A DNA stretch of 64,000 bases from Desmodesmus armatus (taxonomy: Eukaryota > Chlorophyta > Chlorophyceae > Sphaeropleales > Scenedesmaceae). The DNA is taken from NCBI GenBank assembly GCA_007449985.2, contig VIIQ02000031.1, forward strand, positions 186,001 through 250,000, in the 5' to 3' direction. A program made the position numbers and the translations under genes. Under the pieces are notes generated by a model. That model was not told the origin of the DNA. It did no database searches and worked only from the letters and a program-made list of their open reading frames with translations. Each line of letters starts with the position of its first letter. Within the stretch, counting starts at the first letter, position 1. Below, piece by piece: positions 10,795 through 29,700 of this stretch.

Positions 10795-13700
10795 TCACAT
10801 TGTTGTGGTGCTGATGTTGTACCTTATTGGCTCCACAAGCCTGCAGGCAACAAGCAGCAGTGTTGCAGCAGAATTTTTGCACCAGTGTGGGGTCGGGATG
10901 GGCATGTCCATCCCAGTTCAACCGCCATGAACATGAGCAAGTTCATCAGCGCGACACCAGCTGGGCCGCATGCAAGCTGCCCAACTGCACCATACACACA
11001 GCAGTCTTGTCCGCTATATGCTGCCGAGCATTGCTGCTGTAGAGCATGCAAGGTCTCACTCACCCTTCCATGTCCCCTGGTTTCTTGTCCTTTCTTGGCA
11101 ACGTGATAATCTTGTCAAACAACGTCATATCTTTGACTTGGCCCCAGCAGAGATGTTCGTCCTTGAACCCTTTCTGATCAACTAGCTGCACAGCAGGAGG
11201 ACACAGCACACACAGACCAGCCACAGGGCATATCGTCAAGCTGTGCAAGCACACACATTTTTCGCCAAACATACATGCATCTATACTTGGCAGGCAGGAG
11301 CCCACTGTGACCACTGGAGTCCCCTCCAAGCTGGAGGGAAAGGGTCCCACCCCGCAGTCAAACCTGTCCCCCTACATCGGCAGACCCCCTGAGGCATGCA
11401 GCGCAGCCCTTGACCCTCCCTAACCTCAAACCTCCATGCACCTTATGTACCTCCTTATCCTCCCCTACACCCTACCCTGCCAAAGCAAGCACGGTCCCTC
11501 CCTGCCTCCGGCCCTGGCAGCTGCTCACATTGACAAACCAGTGGGGTCCACCACCCCCTCCAGCCCAGCACACCATCCCACGAGGCATCACCTGCAGCAG
11601 GGTTGCACAACAAGTTAGATTGCACAGCAAGTTTGGTTGCACAGCAAATTGTGCATTAGTGGAGGCAGGCAGGCATGCATGGAAGCAGGCAGGCAGGTTG
11701 GCAGTGAGTCATGACTCAACTTTTGCGAATCAAGGCAAGTGGCGTCATAGCACTTCAACCAGTGCAGAATCTACTGTCTGACCTCCCTCTTCTCCTCTAT
11801 ACGTGATTCCTTCAACATTGACGGGTGTGAACGCTGATTTAAGCACCATCCTGGCTATCCTCCTCCTCCCCACCATCCTCACGGGGCTGTTCACTGGCAA
11901 CCCTCTTGTCCCTCCCATCTTTTACCCCGCACGCACCATGGGTTGCTGTGGGTTGGGGAACCGAGGCACAGCAACATACGAGCCGGCTGCCTCAAGGACT
12001 CCCTGAACCAGGAAGTTGGGCTCAGGCCTGCACAGCACGACATCACATAACAGCAGTAGGCGCACCAGTACAGTACTGTACTTGTTGTACTGGTGATGCA
12101 GCTAGACCAAAGCAGCAAAACAGCAGCAAGCAGGGCAATGCATGAGCACATGCAGCAGCGTCACACAATGCATGTGGTGTCAGACAGTGCTGTGGTAGGG
12201 TCAAATTCATGTAAAATGATTCCTTCATTCATTATTCACTTGGTGCAGGTGACGTCATGAGCATCCGCTCCCTGAGTACAAAACACGCGTCAACCTCGCC
12301 CCACTGTACCCTACATTCATGCATCATTCGATGCAGGTGACGCCTTGAACAAGCCCTCCCCTGAAAGCAAAACCCTCGCCCCGCTGTACTTTACACCAAG
12401 CCCTGGTTCAGCTACCATCTTGTTCTCAAGCCGCGCACCTGTAGATCCTGCAGTTGGTGCACCCGCTGATGCTGTTTGCCTGCAACTTTGCCGCACGCCG
12501 CAACTCCCGCACCGAGGTCGGTGCAAGTTCCGGCAGCAGCTGTATTGCAATGTCACCCAGCGGTGTGTGCATCACGAAGTGCGTGCTGTTGTCCTGCTGC
12601 TGCAGCACTTCGTCAGGATAGACCACGCCTGAGATCCACCCCTTGGCCGCGTGTGCGTCTGGGGGCAATGCTGGCGGCGGCGGGATGGCAGCTTTCTGAT
12701 GCTTCACCCTGCAGGTGTACAGGCGGGTGTACGGCATGGGCACTCATCAAGAGGGTGGAGGCCACTTTTGAACGGGTGTTTGCATCCACTTTTACACCGA
12801 CAGTTTCATGCACATATGCTAGGGCCGTGCGCAGCAGTGTCGTGCAGTGAGGTGAAGGGTGCTGTCCTGTCAGAAGTGGCTGTCCCTCAATAATTTGGCG
12901 GGGGTGAGCAGATCTTATGTTCTGCAGGCAGTCGATTGGCTCTGCACCCTGCAGTACGCCATATGCACCAAACAGCAGGACAGCAGATGCCTTCATGCAG
13001 GTGTGTCTGTCACCGGGACTGTAGCCACTGCAGCTGGGGAATCAACCTGCTCCAACAGCAGCAACCAAGACCCCCTGCTATCAAACCCTCCTTCACACAC
13101 ATGCATCAAGGTCGTGGCCTCCTGCATTCTTACAATACATCCTGACTGTCCTGCTGAGTTGAAATGGCTGGTTGCAACACATGCCTGTCACATCATCATG
13201 GCAAGCAGTCAGATGGAGCGCCCGACTGTTATACTGAGATGTGCCGCATGGTAACAAGCCATGTGTGTCAGCGCACCCCCCCCCCCAGCTCTCACCAGCA
13301 CTCGCCCAAGCGTTCCTTGCAGAGCTCTTTGTCAGCACAGAAAGCCCACGTGTTGCAGCGGGTTGCGTTCCTGCCCTGTTCGGTGCCGCCACGCTCTACT
13401 ACCACGTTGTATGCGTGACAGGACGCACAGCACTCAGAGGCGTCAGCAGCACGGTGCTCATACCCCCATATGAGCGGGTCGGCCCAGAACTGCACAGCAA
13501 TTCAGGGGCGATAGTATGACGAGAATGTTGCATGTGACGTCACGTGTTGACAAGGTAAGCCAAGCTGCATACCATGTATAGTTGACAAAATGTGGGTGTG
13601 GGTGTGAGTGTGGGGGTGCATGGGCACCATGGCAGGTGCCAGAGATGTGCCAGTGGCTGGGGTGGTGCATGTCAACAGGCTTCGTCAGGCAACGGACACG

Positions 13701-15001
13701 CTTCCACCCTTCCTTGAAGACGCGCATCTGGGATGGATGGTAAACGCTGAGTTGACTGCTGTCCAGAACGCAGCAACAACTGCTGCAGGTGCATGTAGCA
13801 GCTCACCCCTCTCACCTCCTGGTCTTTGACTGGGTTGCACTGCAGCCCCACCATGTCCATCATGTGCATGCCATGCGCAGTGCGCGCAAGTACAGCATCC
13901 TCTGCCGACGGCGCCGCCACCACCTGCTGTTGCTGCGCTGCCTGCGCAGGCTGCTTTTGAAGCTGCTCTTCCTTCTCCTTTATCTGCTGCTGTAGCCTTT
14001 CCACTTCCTGTTTCAGCTGCTCCTCCTTCTCCTTCAACTGCTGTTGTAGCTTCTCCGTCTCCTGTTTGAGTTGCTCCTCCTTTTCCTTCAGCTGCTGCTG
14101 TACCTTCTCCTGTTCCTGTTTGGCCGAGTTGGCGGCATTCTTTGCCTGCTCCAACTCCTGCTGCTGGCTGGCTGTCTTCTGTTTCAAGGACGTTATTTCA
14201 ACCATATGCTCGGTGATCTTCTCCTTACTGACGAGCAGGTAGCCCCGTGTTTCGTTCAGCTCTTGCTGTAGTGCTGCTGCCTTGGGCGCACTCTCAGCTA
14301 TGCTGTCTGCCAGCTGCTGCAGGGCGTCGGCTGCTGTCGCGTTGCGCCGGCGCAGGGCTTGTGAGGTATCCAGCAGGTAGCTGTGCAGGGCCTCTACAGA
14401 TGCAACACCAGCTGGTGCCGCACAGCTGCCATACTGCAAACCGAGAGTAACAGGGACAGCACATTGTCCACAGGGGATTGAGTGATGGAGGCTTGAAAAG
14501 TGGTGGCGGTTGGTGGTTGTGGTGGCGGTGGGAGCGCAGGGCCTCTACCGTCCCACCAACTGCACGGGCCGCGCAGCTTCCATAGCGCAGGGTGGAGACA
14601 GACAGGGATGTCCCACGATCCACAGGGGGTCGTGGTGGTGGCGTTCATGCAAAGTCAGATGGTGGTACCACCGGTGGGTGCTCAGCACCATACTGCTGCT
14701 GGTCGTGGTGGTGGCAGTGGTGTGCTAGGGTCAGCTGCAATGGGCCTGCCAAGTCTGCCAACTAGTTTACATGCTTTATGCATTGCCGTGTGATGCTGTA
14801 CTGAAACCTGCCGCAAGCACACTCTGCTGTGCACGACAGGGCCCACATGTGCAGTGCTGAAACAAGTGCAGCCTCAGTGCCATACGTCAGCCAGGGGCTC
14901 ACCAGCTGTCGTGTTTGCCATAGAATAGCCAGGCAGACTAGCACTGGCACGACAAACACCGCCTTGGACCTGGGTGGGAGGGCTTTTGGGGCTGTTCCCA
15001 T
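10795..15001 (-). CDS. Membrane-anchored coiled-coil / PAN-like / cyclophilin-like protein, copy B
   Basis: Exons (minus): 15001-14903, 14433-13816, 13489-13296, 12708-12439, 12027-11937, 11591-11529, 11185-11064, 10840-10795. They total 1503 nt in frame, for 500 residues. Exon lengths equal those of copy A except the coiled-coil exon (618 against 654 nt), which has three rather than four 18-residue repeats. The anchor (KAVFVVPVLVCLAILW), the PAN-like cysteines (ECCASCHAYN, RCNTWAFC, GECW) and the cyclophilin motif YRPEPNFLVQG with its Arg and Gln are all kept, and the end LVEPIRYNIS resembles the last cyclophilin strand. No stop or broken splice site was seen in these exons, so both copies look functional. 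A further exon of 3n length between 13816 and 13489 cannot be excluded. Confidence 0.87.
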
Positions 15002-15820
15002 CTCTGCTGATCCCTCCCTGCCCTGCCCTGCCCTGCCCCCCCCTGCCACTGCTGCTGGGGACCCTAGTGTCTCAGCATGGCAGTCTCGCGAACCATTACT
15101 ATTTTCAAAACGTTTTGTCAAGTGCTGGTGCCTCTAGCCGTAGCGGCACAAAAAGGACATCAAGCAAGAGAGTGCACCACGTGGTCTTGATCAGGCGTTG
15201 AGTGGTGTTGCAGAGGGTGTCAAACACCTCAACCTGGCTCGTTGAAAAAACAAACATTGTTCGTAGCCTGACGTCAGCCATTTCTACGCTGTAGCACAAT
15301 GACAGCTACAGCTGTGTTGTGGGTGGGACTGCTGGTGAACGGATCTCTGGGGCTAGGCCATGGAAATCACCACCACAGAAAGTTGAAAGGGTGCCAGACC
15401 TCGTGTTTGGCGGCGTAGCCAGGCCCTGTCGAAGTGGATCTTGCTGTGCAGTTGTTCCTCACCCACTCACAGCACACTGTGACAGACTGACACTCGCTGC
15501 AGCTCAACACTGTAAGCTTGTGACGGGATTGCAATGCTGTTGTTCGTGCCTCCAAACTCTCTTCACTGTGAGACAGCAGATGGTAGTGCAGTGCTGGTGA
15601 TTTTGCAACTGGCAATTGGCTTCAGTCAAGTTTGTCTGCATGTGCCTGTCAGCAGTGCCAGGATGCAGCCAGAACCTTGGCTAGCCTGCAGAAATTCCTG
15701 CACCTACGGCTGTGACACTTGCATTTGGACAGTGCATGTATTGCTGATGCTCCTGCCTTGGGTGAACACACCAGAATCCAGCTGCCGCAAGCGGGGTCGA
15801 CTCAATGGTTGTAAACAGTG

Positions 15821-15830
15821 TTACATTACA
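15821..15830 (-). terminator. Double TGTAA poly(A) signal of the leucine-rich gene
   Basis: Two adjacent ttaca pentamers on the plus strand (TGTAA on the minus strand) lie about 250 bases beyond the stop of the leucine-rich gene. They fall inside duplication unit B, so if used, the 3' UTR of this gene overlaps the duplicated block. Confidence 0.4.
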
Positions 15831-16078
15831 GCCCGTACCGCAAACAGTTTAGAACACAGTCTTGCCCCTGCTCACACAAAAGCCGTCAAGCACTGGGCTG
15901 ACAGGCTAATGTGGCAGCACAGCAGCAACCTCCAGGCACCACACACACCACGATGCACTACAACAAACGGCCCATACGTGACTGACAGTGACTGCCCCAA
16001 TAGGGCAGTGCCGATGCATATGATGGCTTCACCGCCAGCCAAAAGGCAGCAGAAGACCCTCTCCCCCAAGGCCCATTC

Positions 16079-17722
16079 TCACAGCAGCAGCTGAGTCAGC
16101 CCTGTCAGCTGTGCTGTCAGAGCAGCCCGGCACAAACCAGACACCCTGCGCCTCAGATCCCCAGCCACCACCAGGCTCTGCAGCTTGCGCAGCGGCAGCA
16201 GGCACTCTATATGACAATCCTGCAAGTCAGGCCGGCTGTACCAACCACTCAGCTCCAAGTGCGTGAGGTTGGTCAAGCTTGACACAGCACCAAAAACAGC
16301 CACAGTCTGCATCTGCCTACAGCTCACGACAAGGGACTCCAGTCCTGCAAGCTGAGGCAGTAAAGAGACTGCAGTAAAGTCATCCACCCTAGTCCTATCA
16401 CCCAGCCTCAACACCCGCAACGACTTCAGCACAGATAGCTGCAGCAGCTGGCCAGACTGGAGCCCACGAGCACCAAGATCCAACTCCTGCAACGCCCCCA
16501 GCTGCGCAATTGCCTCACACCAATGAGCCAACCCTGCACTCTCAGACTGCATATCCTCCAAAAGCTTCAGCCTGGTAAGGTGCTTGCTGGAGGCCAGCGC
16601 TGCTGCAGCAGTATGCAGTGCTTTCATCGGCTCAATCGTGTCAAAGCTTTTGTCCCCGTCATAACACACCTGCAAAGCCCAGGGCTCGGGCGAGGCTGCC
16701 AACCGCTGCAAGATACCCAGCTCATACACACTACTAGCAAGCACCTCAGCTTGCTGCACATAGCACGGACTCTGCAGGTCCAACCCGCCCTGAACCCTGA
16801 GGAAATTTAATCGAGGTGGCAGCACAGCCGGCAACAGCTGCAGCCTGGCCACAGGAGCCCCAGGGTCCCCGAGGATCTCCCCCTCCTCTTCAGAGTCGCT
16901 GTCTGCATAGCAGCTACTGAAATGACGCCGTCGCCGTCCCAAAGACTGTGCGGCCCACCTCAGACCCGTGAGGTTTGTGAGGTGTCCCAACTGCAGCACA
17001 GTGCCTTGCGGCACCTGCTGCTTCGTGGTCAAACACAACTCCACGAGAGAAGCTGGCAGAAACTCAGCGCCTGCCGGCTGCAGGTGCGCATGCAAGTATG
17101 TAAGTGCCGTGAGGGGGTGCAGGGCCTGAGCAAAGGAGATCGGCATCACCGATGAGGCAACATACAGACGCTGCAGACACGTCAGCGTCTGCAATGCACT
17201 GCACACGGCGGCAGAGGGCCAAGAGTCCCTGTCCCAGGAGCTAACATTGTACCCGCGCTCAAGCGATGGCAGCGATAGTATTGGGACCTGGTTGCTAGCA
17301 AGTGCTTTCAGCACAGCTGCAGGCGGTGAGCCACCAAAGCTCACGGCATCTAGGCGCAGACGAGGCTGCGGGGTTCCCTCCTGCCCTAGCAAGACCCGCC
17401 TGCATGCACATGCCTGCAGTGCAGTGGCCACGGCAGACCATGCCTCAGCCTGGCAACAGCCAGCAACATCGAGCGCCAGACCAGACACCAGACCAGGGTG
17501 CTTGACAAGCCAGGCACAACTGCTGGTCAACTTCTCTGGAGGCCCAGCCTCAGCCACTGAACAACCCAAAATGCACCTCCCACGGGCTTGCTGTAAAACA
17601 GCATTCATCGTGGCACTGCTTTGCAGCAGCATGCAGACAGACTCGAGGGGCAAGCTTCCGTGCTCTACAACAAGGGTCAGCACCTGGGCAACCCGCTGAA
17701 GCTGAGCAGTGATGCAGGCCAT
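16079..17722 (-). CDS. Intronless leucine-rich-repeat-like protein
   Basis: One open frame of 547 residues from the first ATG (17722) to TGA. It is open a further 48 bases upstream without an ATG, so an upstream exon is possible. The C-terminal two thirds contain irregular leucine-rich repeats such as LGHLTNLTGLRW, LGALQELDLGARGLQ, LKSLRVLRLG, LAGLESLVVS and LTNLTHLELSG, spaced about 24-28 residues apart. The N-terminal part is alpha-rich with several cysteines and no recognised domain. An acidic stretch (DSDSEEEGE) interrupts the repeats near the middle. No signal peptide or membrane segment is evident. It is probably a protein-interaction scaffold; a link to F-box/LRR proteins such as the one at 52.4-56.2 kb is possible, but no F-box was seen. 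Function unknown. Confidence 0.75.
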   Translation of the reverse strand: MACITAQLQRVAQVLTLVVEHGSLPLESVCMLLQSSATMNAVLQQARGRCILGCSVAEAGPPEKLTSSCAWLVKHPGLVSGLALDVAGCCQAEAWSAVATALQACACRRVLLGQEGTPQPRLRLDAVSFGGSPPAAVLKALASNQVPILSLPSLERGYNVSSWDRDSWPSAAVCSALQTLTCLQRLYVASSVMPISFAQALHPLTALTYLHAHLQPAGAEFLPASLVELCLTTKQQVPQGTVLQLGHLTNLTGLRWAAQSLGRRRRHFSSCYADSDSEEEGEILGDPGAPVARLQLLPAVLPPRLNFLRVQGGLDLQSPCYVQQAEVLASSVYELGILQRLAASPEPWALQVCYDGDKSFDTIEPMKALHTAAAALASSKHLTRLKLLEDMQSESAGLAHWCEAIAQLGALQELDLGARGLQSGQLLQLSVLKSLRVLRLGDRTRVDDFTAVSLLPQLAGLESLVVSCRQMQTVAVFGAVSSLTNLTHLELSGWYSRPDLQDCHIECLLPLRKLQSLVVAGDLRRRVSGLCRAALTAQLTGLTQLLL

Positions 17723-19030
17723 GGGTGCAACAAATGCGTGCAAGACAGCGTGCAATGCAGGATATTTCAATGTCGTTTGGCGTTGGGAGTGGCCGGGATG
17801 CGGCTATGGGAGCGCCTTGCCTTAATACCCCGTGCAAGTGGAAGTGTATGGAAGGTGCCATGGAAGCCGCATGGAACATGAGGACACAAACTCAGCCGCA
17901 TGCAATGTCGACTTCGCGACCCTGACTATAGTACTCAGTTGAGCGTGCAATGAACGAGCGTCTGACATCGAAGTGATACGTCTGAATGCAATCGGACCAA
18001 ACTTGCAGAGTGGACCCACCTATCCAGCTGAGTGGCTGCGACCAACAGAATCTGCAACTGACGTGCTTTGCGCGTGTAATGTGCTCAGATGGCTCGGGTG
18101 ACCAGGGAGTTGCCCCCTGCAGGCCCTACCTAGGGCACCCTAGGGTGCCCCCATGCGCAGCACACGGTCGAGTTGCCGCAGCCGATGTTTGCATTTGTCA
18201 TGCAATGCTGCACCCAGCTAAGCTAGCCTTGCTTTGTTATTGCTGCTTGATCATGCTGTGCGCGACTGGCTGTTTGTTGGCTGCTGTGATATCCAAACGC
18301 ACATGGATGTGCAGGAAGCCGCGCACCTGACTGAGGAACCAGGTGTGACCCAGTGTGCATTCTGTGTCTCTTGACTGCGCTTTGCTGGTCTGTTGGTGTG
18401 CATGTCATGCCATTCAAGACAACGTTGATTCTGGTGCCAAGTGGACAAGCTGCCAACAGTCCTGACAAGTTGATGCCAGGCAAAGTGCAAGCGAGGGGTG
18501 TTGTTGCGGAGCTTTGTTGCCCAAGGGAAGGAACCCAACACAACCAGGGGCACATGCCTCAAAGTGCCCACCTCCCACGTGTGACACTCACTAAGGCCCA
18601 GCCTGTGGGCCAAGGCTGAAAAATCAGGCAGCTGCCTCAAAACCCCTGGGACAGGCTGACCTGTCCTCACAGCAACAAATCAAGAACGCGCTTCACCATG
18701 CATACATGTGCAAAAAATGCAAAGGACCTGGAACAGTCCCTCCCCAACCCCAGCACCTTTCCTGCCCATCTCCACCGCCCAATGCGTCAGTATCCCTAGA
18801 AGGTGAGGCACTTGCGCACAACTGCAGTACACACATCGCACCTTGCTGCTGCAGCAAGGCCATACACAACACACGCCCCGCACAGCAGCAGCCAAACGCA
18901 AGCGCTGCACGACAATCCCGTCCTGCTGCTGGCAACAGCCAAGCTTAGCCTGCCTGCCCAAGAACAGCTGCGGCCCCCAGAGGCTTCATCTTCTGCTGCA
19001 AGCAACGTGCAGCCGCCTGCCGCCGCCAGC
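17723..19030. other. Intergenic region between the leucine-rich gene and MCM3
   Basis: About 1.3 kb holding the putative promoter of the leucine-rich gene and the 3' UTR of MCM3. Open frames here are short, mutually overlapping and without known motifs. A perfect 18-bp palindrome lies at 18133-18150. No TGTAA was found within 350 bases of the MCM3 stop, so its poly(A) signal may be a variant. Confidence 0.5.
18133..18150. repeat. Perfect 18-bp palindrome
   Basis: GGGCACCCTAGGGTGCCC reads the same on both strands. It lies about 410 bases upstream of the first ATG of the leucine-rich gene. It could be a dimeric protein-binding site or chance; nothing else supports a function. Confidence 0.6.
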
Positions 19031-26119
<7,089 letters not shown>

Positions 26120-26708
26120 GGCTGATCAGTGCTGGTGCTGATCACTGCCGCTAGTGCTGGTGCTGTGAAGGGAGAGTGTGCTTGCTGATCCTGCTGTTGC
26201 TGCTGCTTGCTGCCGCTGCTGTGTACACACGAGTCGAGGCCAGTTGGAGCAAGGAAAGTCGTGACAACCTGTAGTTAAGAACAACGAACATAGCACTGCC
26301 TCAGCCTGCGGATGTGACTAGCCAAGGATGGAGTGCAACGGTCCTGTGCGTGGCCTGCAACGACGCTCGGTCGCTGCAACTGAGCGCGTGATGTCAGTGT
26401 CGTTGTTGTGGATGCATCTACACGTGTGGGTGATAGGAACACGGTCCCTTTCCGCGCCTGAATCAAATTCGAAAATATAACAACATCGCAAAGAGGTTCT
26501 CCGCACTTACAGTTTGAAGCAAACGTTTGGAGACGGCACTTTGCGGCATCAGGAGGGGTAACAGGCCCTTCGAAGCATTCAAAACAAGACCGCACCTGAT
26601 CGAGATCAGCTTGTTGTTTGTGCTGGACCCGAAGCTGCTGGTTCGACGTTTGCTGTTATCCAATCGGACCTCCAATTCCTTCAGCACGCGCACTGCTGCC
26701 GAAACAGC
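26120..26708. promoter_or_regulatory. Divergent promoter region between MCM3 and the dioxygenase gene
   Basis: The 589 bases between the two start codons must contain both promoters and 5' UTRs if each gene begins at the ATG chosen here. CAG/GCT runs occur on the MCM3 side and AT-richer sequence near 26460-26500. No clear TATA box was identified. The regulatory role is inferred from geometry only. Confidence 0.45.
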
Positions 26709-29700
26709 ATGTCAGTCAGGGGCATGTTTCCCCTAGTGGACGTCTCAGTTGATGAGAGGGAAGCAGCTGGTGAAGTGTACAGGGCCTGCACGGAGTCAGG
26801 TTTCTTCTATGGTGCGCTCCAGAAGGCAATAGGGCCTGGCACCGTCATGGTGCAACACCCCCACCCAATGCATGCTTCTCCCCCGCCCCCCACCCACCCC
26901 CGCCCGCAGTGAGCGGCCATGGCATCTCAGAGCAGCTGCTGACGGAGGTATTCAAACAGTTTCAAGCTGCATTCGCACTGCCAGAGGGTGAGTGGTGAGG
27001 GCCCTGCCCTGCTGGTGTCAAACCCTAGTCAGGGATATCACCAGGCCTCAGTGGCAGCTTGCAGCACTGACAGCAGCCTGTGCAGGACCAAATGGGCTGG
27101 TGCTGCACCCATACACCCCAAGCCACAATGTATGCAGTGGCTGAAATCAGCAGACCGCGCAATCCTTGCCACGGCCTGAGCCCCTGCCAGCCTGTCACCC
27201 TGTGCGCCTGCACGGGGGACTGGTATGGATGATTTGCAATTGGGACTCAGCGCCTCTCCCCTTCCAATCCCTTCATACACAGCCACACCTTTCCACCTGC
27301 CTTACCTCATCTCACCTCCACGGGACGGCTGGAAGTTGACGCACTTCAGGGCGATTCCCCCTGAGTTCTTCAGCCTCAAAGCCTGAGGCAATGGCATTCG
27401 TTCTTGGCGCTCCTCGACGGCAATCTATTCACTCCCAGCAGTCCAAGTTTGCAGCTGTGCTTGCAGGAGGCCCTGCGGCTTCAGTTATAGGGGCAGCGGC
27501 AGCAAGGGCTCTGCCCTCCAAATCACCCTGGTTGGAGGCTCTTGGGATGTGCTGTCAGGCTCTTCTGCAACACCACTTCTCTCCCTCCCTCTCCTGGCCG
27601 CGCAGAGGAGAAGCAGAAGCTGCTTGCTGACGAGAACAACCGCGGCTACACCCCCTTTGCTGAGGAGACCTTGGACCCTGAGCACCAGACCAGGGGAGAC
27701 ACCAAGGAGGGATTCTACTTTGGCAGGTGATGAGAGGCCTCTCAGGGTTGGCAACAGTGCGAGGGTTTGGCCCCAGAATGGTTGCCCCATGCGCCCCTGG
27801 CCCCTCATGGGGTGCATGATGTATGCAGCTGTGCCGAAATCTGTACCTTTCTGACTGACTGTAGCAGCACAGTGTGGCAGTACTGTCACGCTACCTGTTC
27901 TGATCATCGTCAGCCGACCCTGCCGGCATTGGCCCTGGATTATCGTGTGCCTCCCTCCATGCCTTGTACATTGCTCCCACTGTGACCTATCCTGGCTGCC
28001 CCCCACCCCCTTTTACCTCCTCCTTGACACGCCATGCTGTGCTTCTGCCCCTTGCACAATGTGCCGTGGTAACTATGATCACATCATATCAGGGAGGTGC
28101 CAGCAGATGACCCAGAGGCTGCATTGCCCCTGCACGGCCCCAACCAATGGCCAAGGGAGGAGCTGCTGCCAGGGTTCAGGGCCACTGTTGAGGCCTACTT
28201 CCAGGCCCTCACAGCACTTGGACATAAACTGCTGCGGCTGCTGGCGCTGTCACTGCAGCTGCCAGGTGAGGTGCAGGGTTGCCAGTGTCGCTTGTGCCTG
28301 CACCCCTGCTGGCTTGAACAACTGCAGTACAGTGCAGTACTGTATGGTACATTTAGGCTTTGGGACTACAGTGCAGTACAATACTGTGAACAGCAGCACC
28401 GAGGTACTTGACACTGTGGTGCCATGTTGTGCAGTGTACTGCTGTTAGTATGAGGCAGGTAGGGTACCTGACATGCTGCTTGACACCAGCCAATTACTGC
28501 CAGGCCTGAACACAGTCTCCTGCCGCTGCGCTACTTGCTGCTGGACTGTCGTCACGCCACCCACACATGTCGTGGGTGGGGAAGTATCTGACGGGTGGAA
28601 GTCATGTGTCAATACACAGGCATGCATCAATTTGTACTCTCTGCTGACACATACCCACAGGTGACTACTTTGACCCAATGTTCATCAAGCCAATGGTAGC
28701 GCTGCGCCCCCTGCACTACACCGCAGAGGTGCGCTGTTATGGTTTTGTTGCTTGTTTGGGGGTTAGGGCTGGAGGAGCAAGAGCTATGGCGATGTGTTGG
28801 TTGTCAACACAACAGCGGTGACGGAGGGGGTCGGCAACTCAGCAGCAGCGGCGGCGGCGGCGGCAGCAGTAGCAGGGAGGCATATGACATCACCCTGGAC
28901 AGCATGAGCAGCGTTGATTGCTCGGGGGTTGCTTGTAGTGGGGCTGGCATTGGCAGAGCGGTACTGCGTCCATGCCCGCATTACTGCCCACCGGGCTGAT
29001 ATGGTGCAGACTGCTTCTTGTGGGTGTTGCCATGTTGAAACCATTCGAATATACAGATGCACACCATGCATGCATGCACATTCTCCGTGCGCAGCGACGC
29101 CGCATGACTGTGCCCTGTATTGCCATTGCCGCTGCTGCCATGCTGCCAGGTGTCCGTTCCAACAGACGGCGTCTTTGGGTGTGGTGCGCACTCGGACTAT
29201 GGGATGCTTACAATACTGGCAACAGACAGCACTCCTGGGCTGCAGGTGGGGCTTGAGAGGGGGGTGACCGCTGCTGAACATGGGTATAGTGGGCATGCGG
29301 GCCTCCTGGAAGGGTGGCGTAGCCGCCTGCATGTGCTAGCAGGCAGGTGGCACCATCCAGGTGCATTGTTGTAGCCTCCGACTTCACGGATCCCCGATGC
29401 ATGCGCATTGGTGGGGTGTTGCACAGCAGTGCAGGCGGTTTTCTGACACCCAACATTCACTCTCACGATGGCGGTCACCTGTTCAGCTGTCAGCTGCTAC
29501 TTATGTGCAAGGACCTGAAGCTGTCTTGCTTCGTCTGGGACTGGTTGCTTTCAGGCATTCTGCAACGGCAGCTGGCACGATGTGCAGCCCATACCAGGAG
29601 CCTTCATCATAAACTTGGGGGACATGTTGGAAAGGTGAGCAGCATTACCAATCGGATGTGTGTGCCACTTCTCAGACGGCTGGCTGATGGTTGTGCGGCT

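Larger units (their letters stand above)
10440..15915. repeat. Tandem segmental duplication, unit B
   Basis: Direct repeat of the 4835-10310 block, with only about 130 bases between the units. It carries the second complete copy of the cyclophilin-like gene plus its upstream region. Its right end runs to within about 170 bases of the stop codon of the neighbouring leucine-rich gene. Confidence 0.85.

Noticed and set aside
13672..13815. Open continuation of the copy B coiled-coil frame past the exon end
   Set aside because: A strong GTGAGA donor follows the conserved KDQE end in both copies, and joining directly to the PAN exon keeps the frame. The continuation is not conserved in copy A, so it is read-through into the intron.
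18251..18670. 139-codon minus frame between the leucine-rich gene and MCM3
   Set aside because: It has no motif, no splice logic and an atypical composition, and overlaps frames of similar quality on the other strand.
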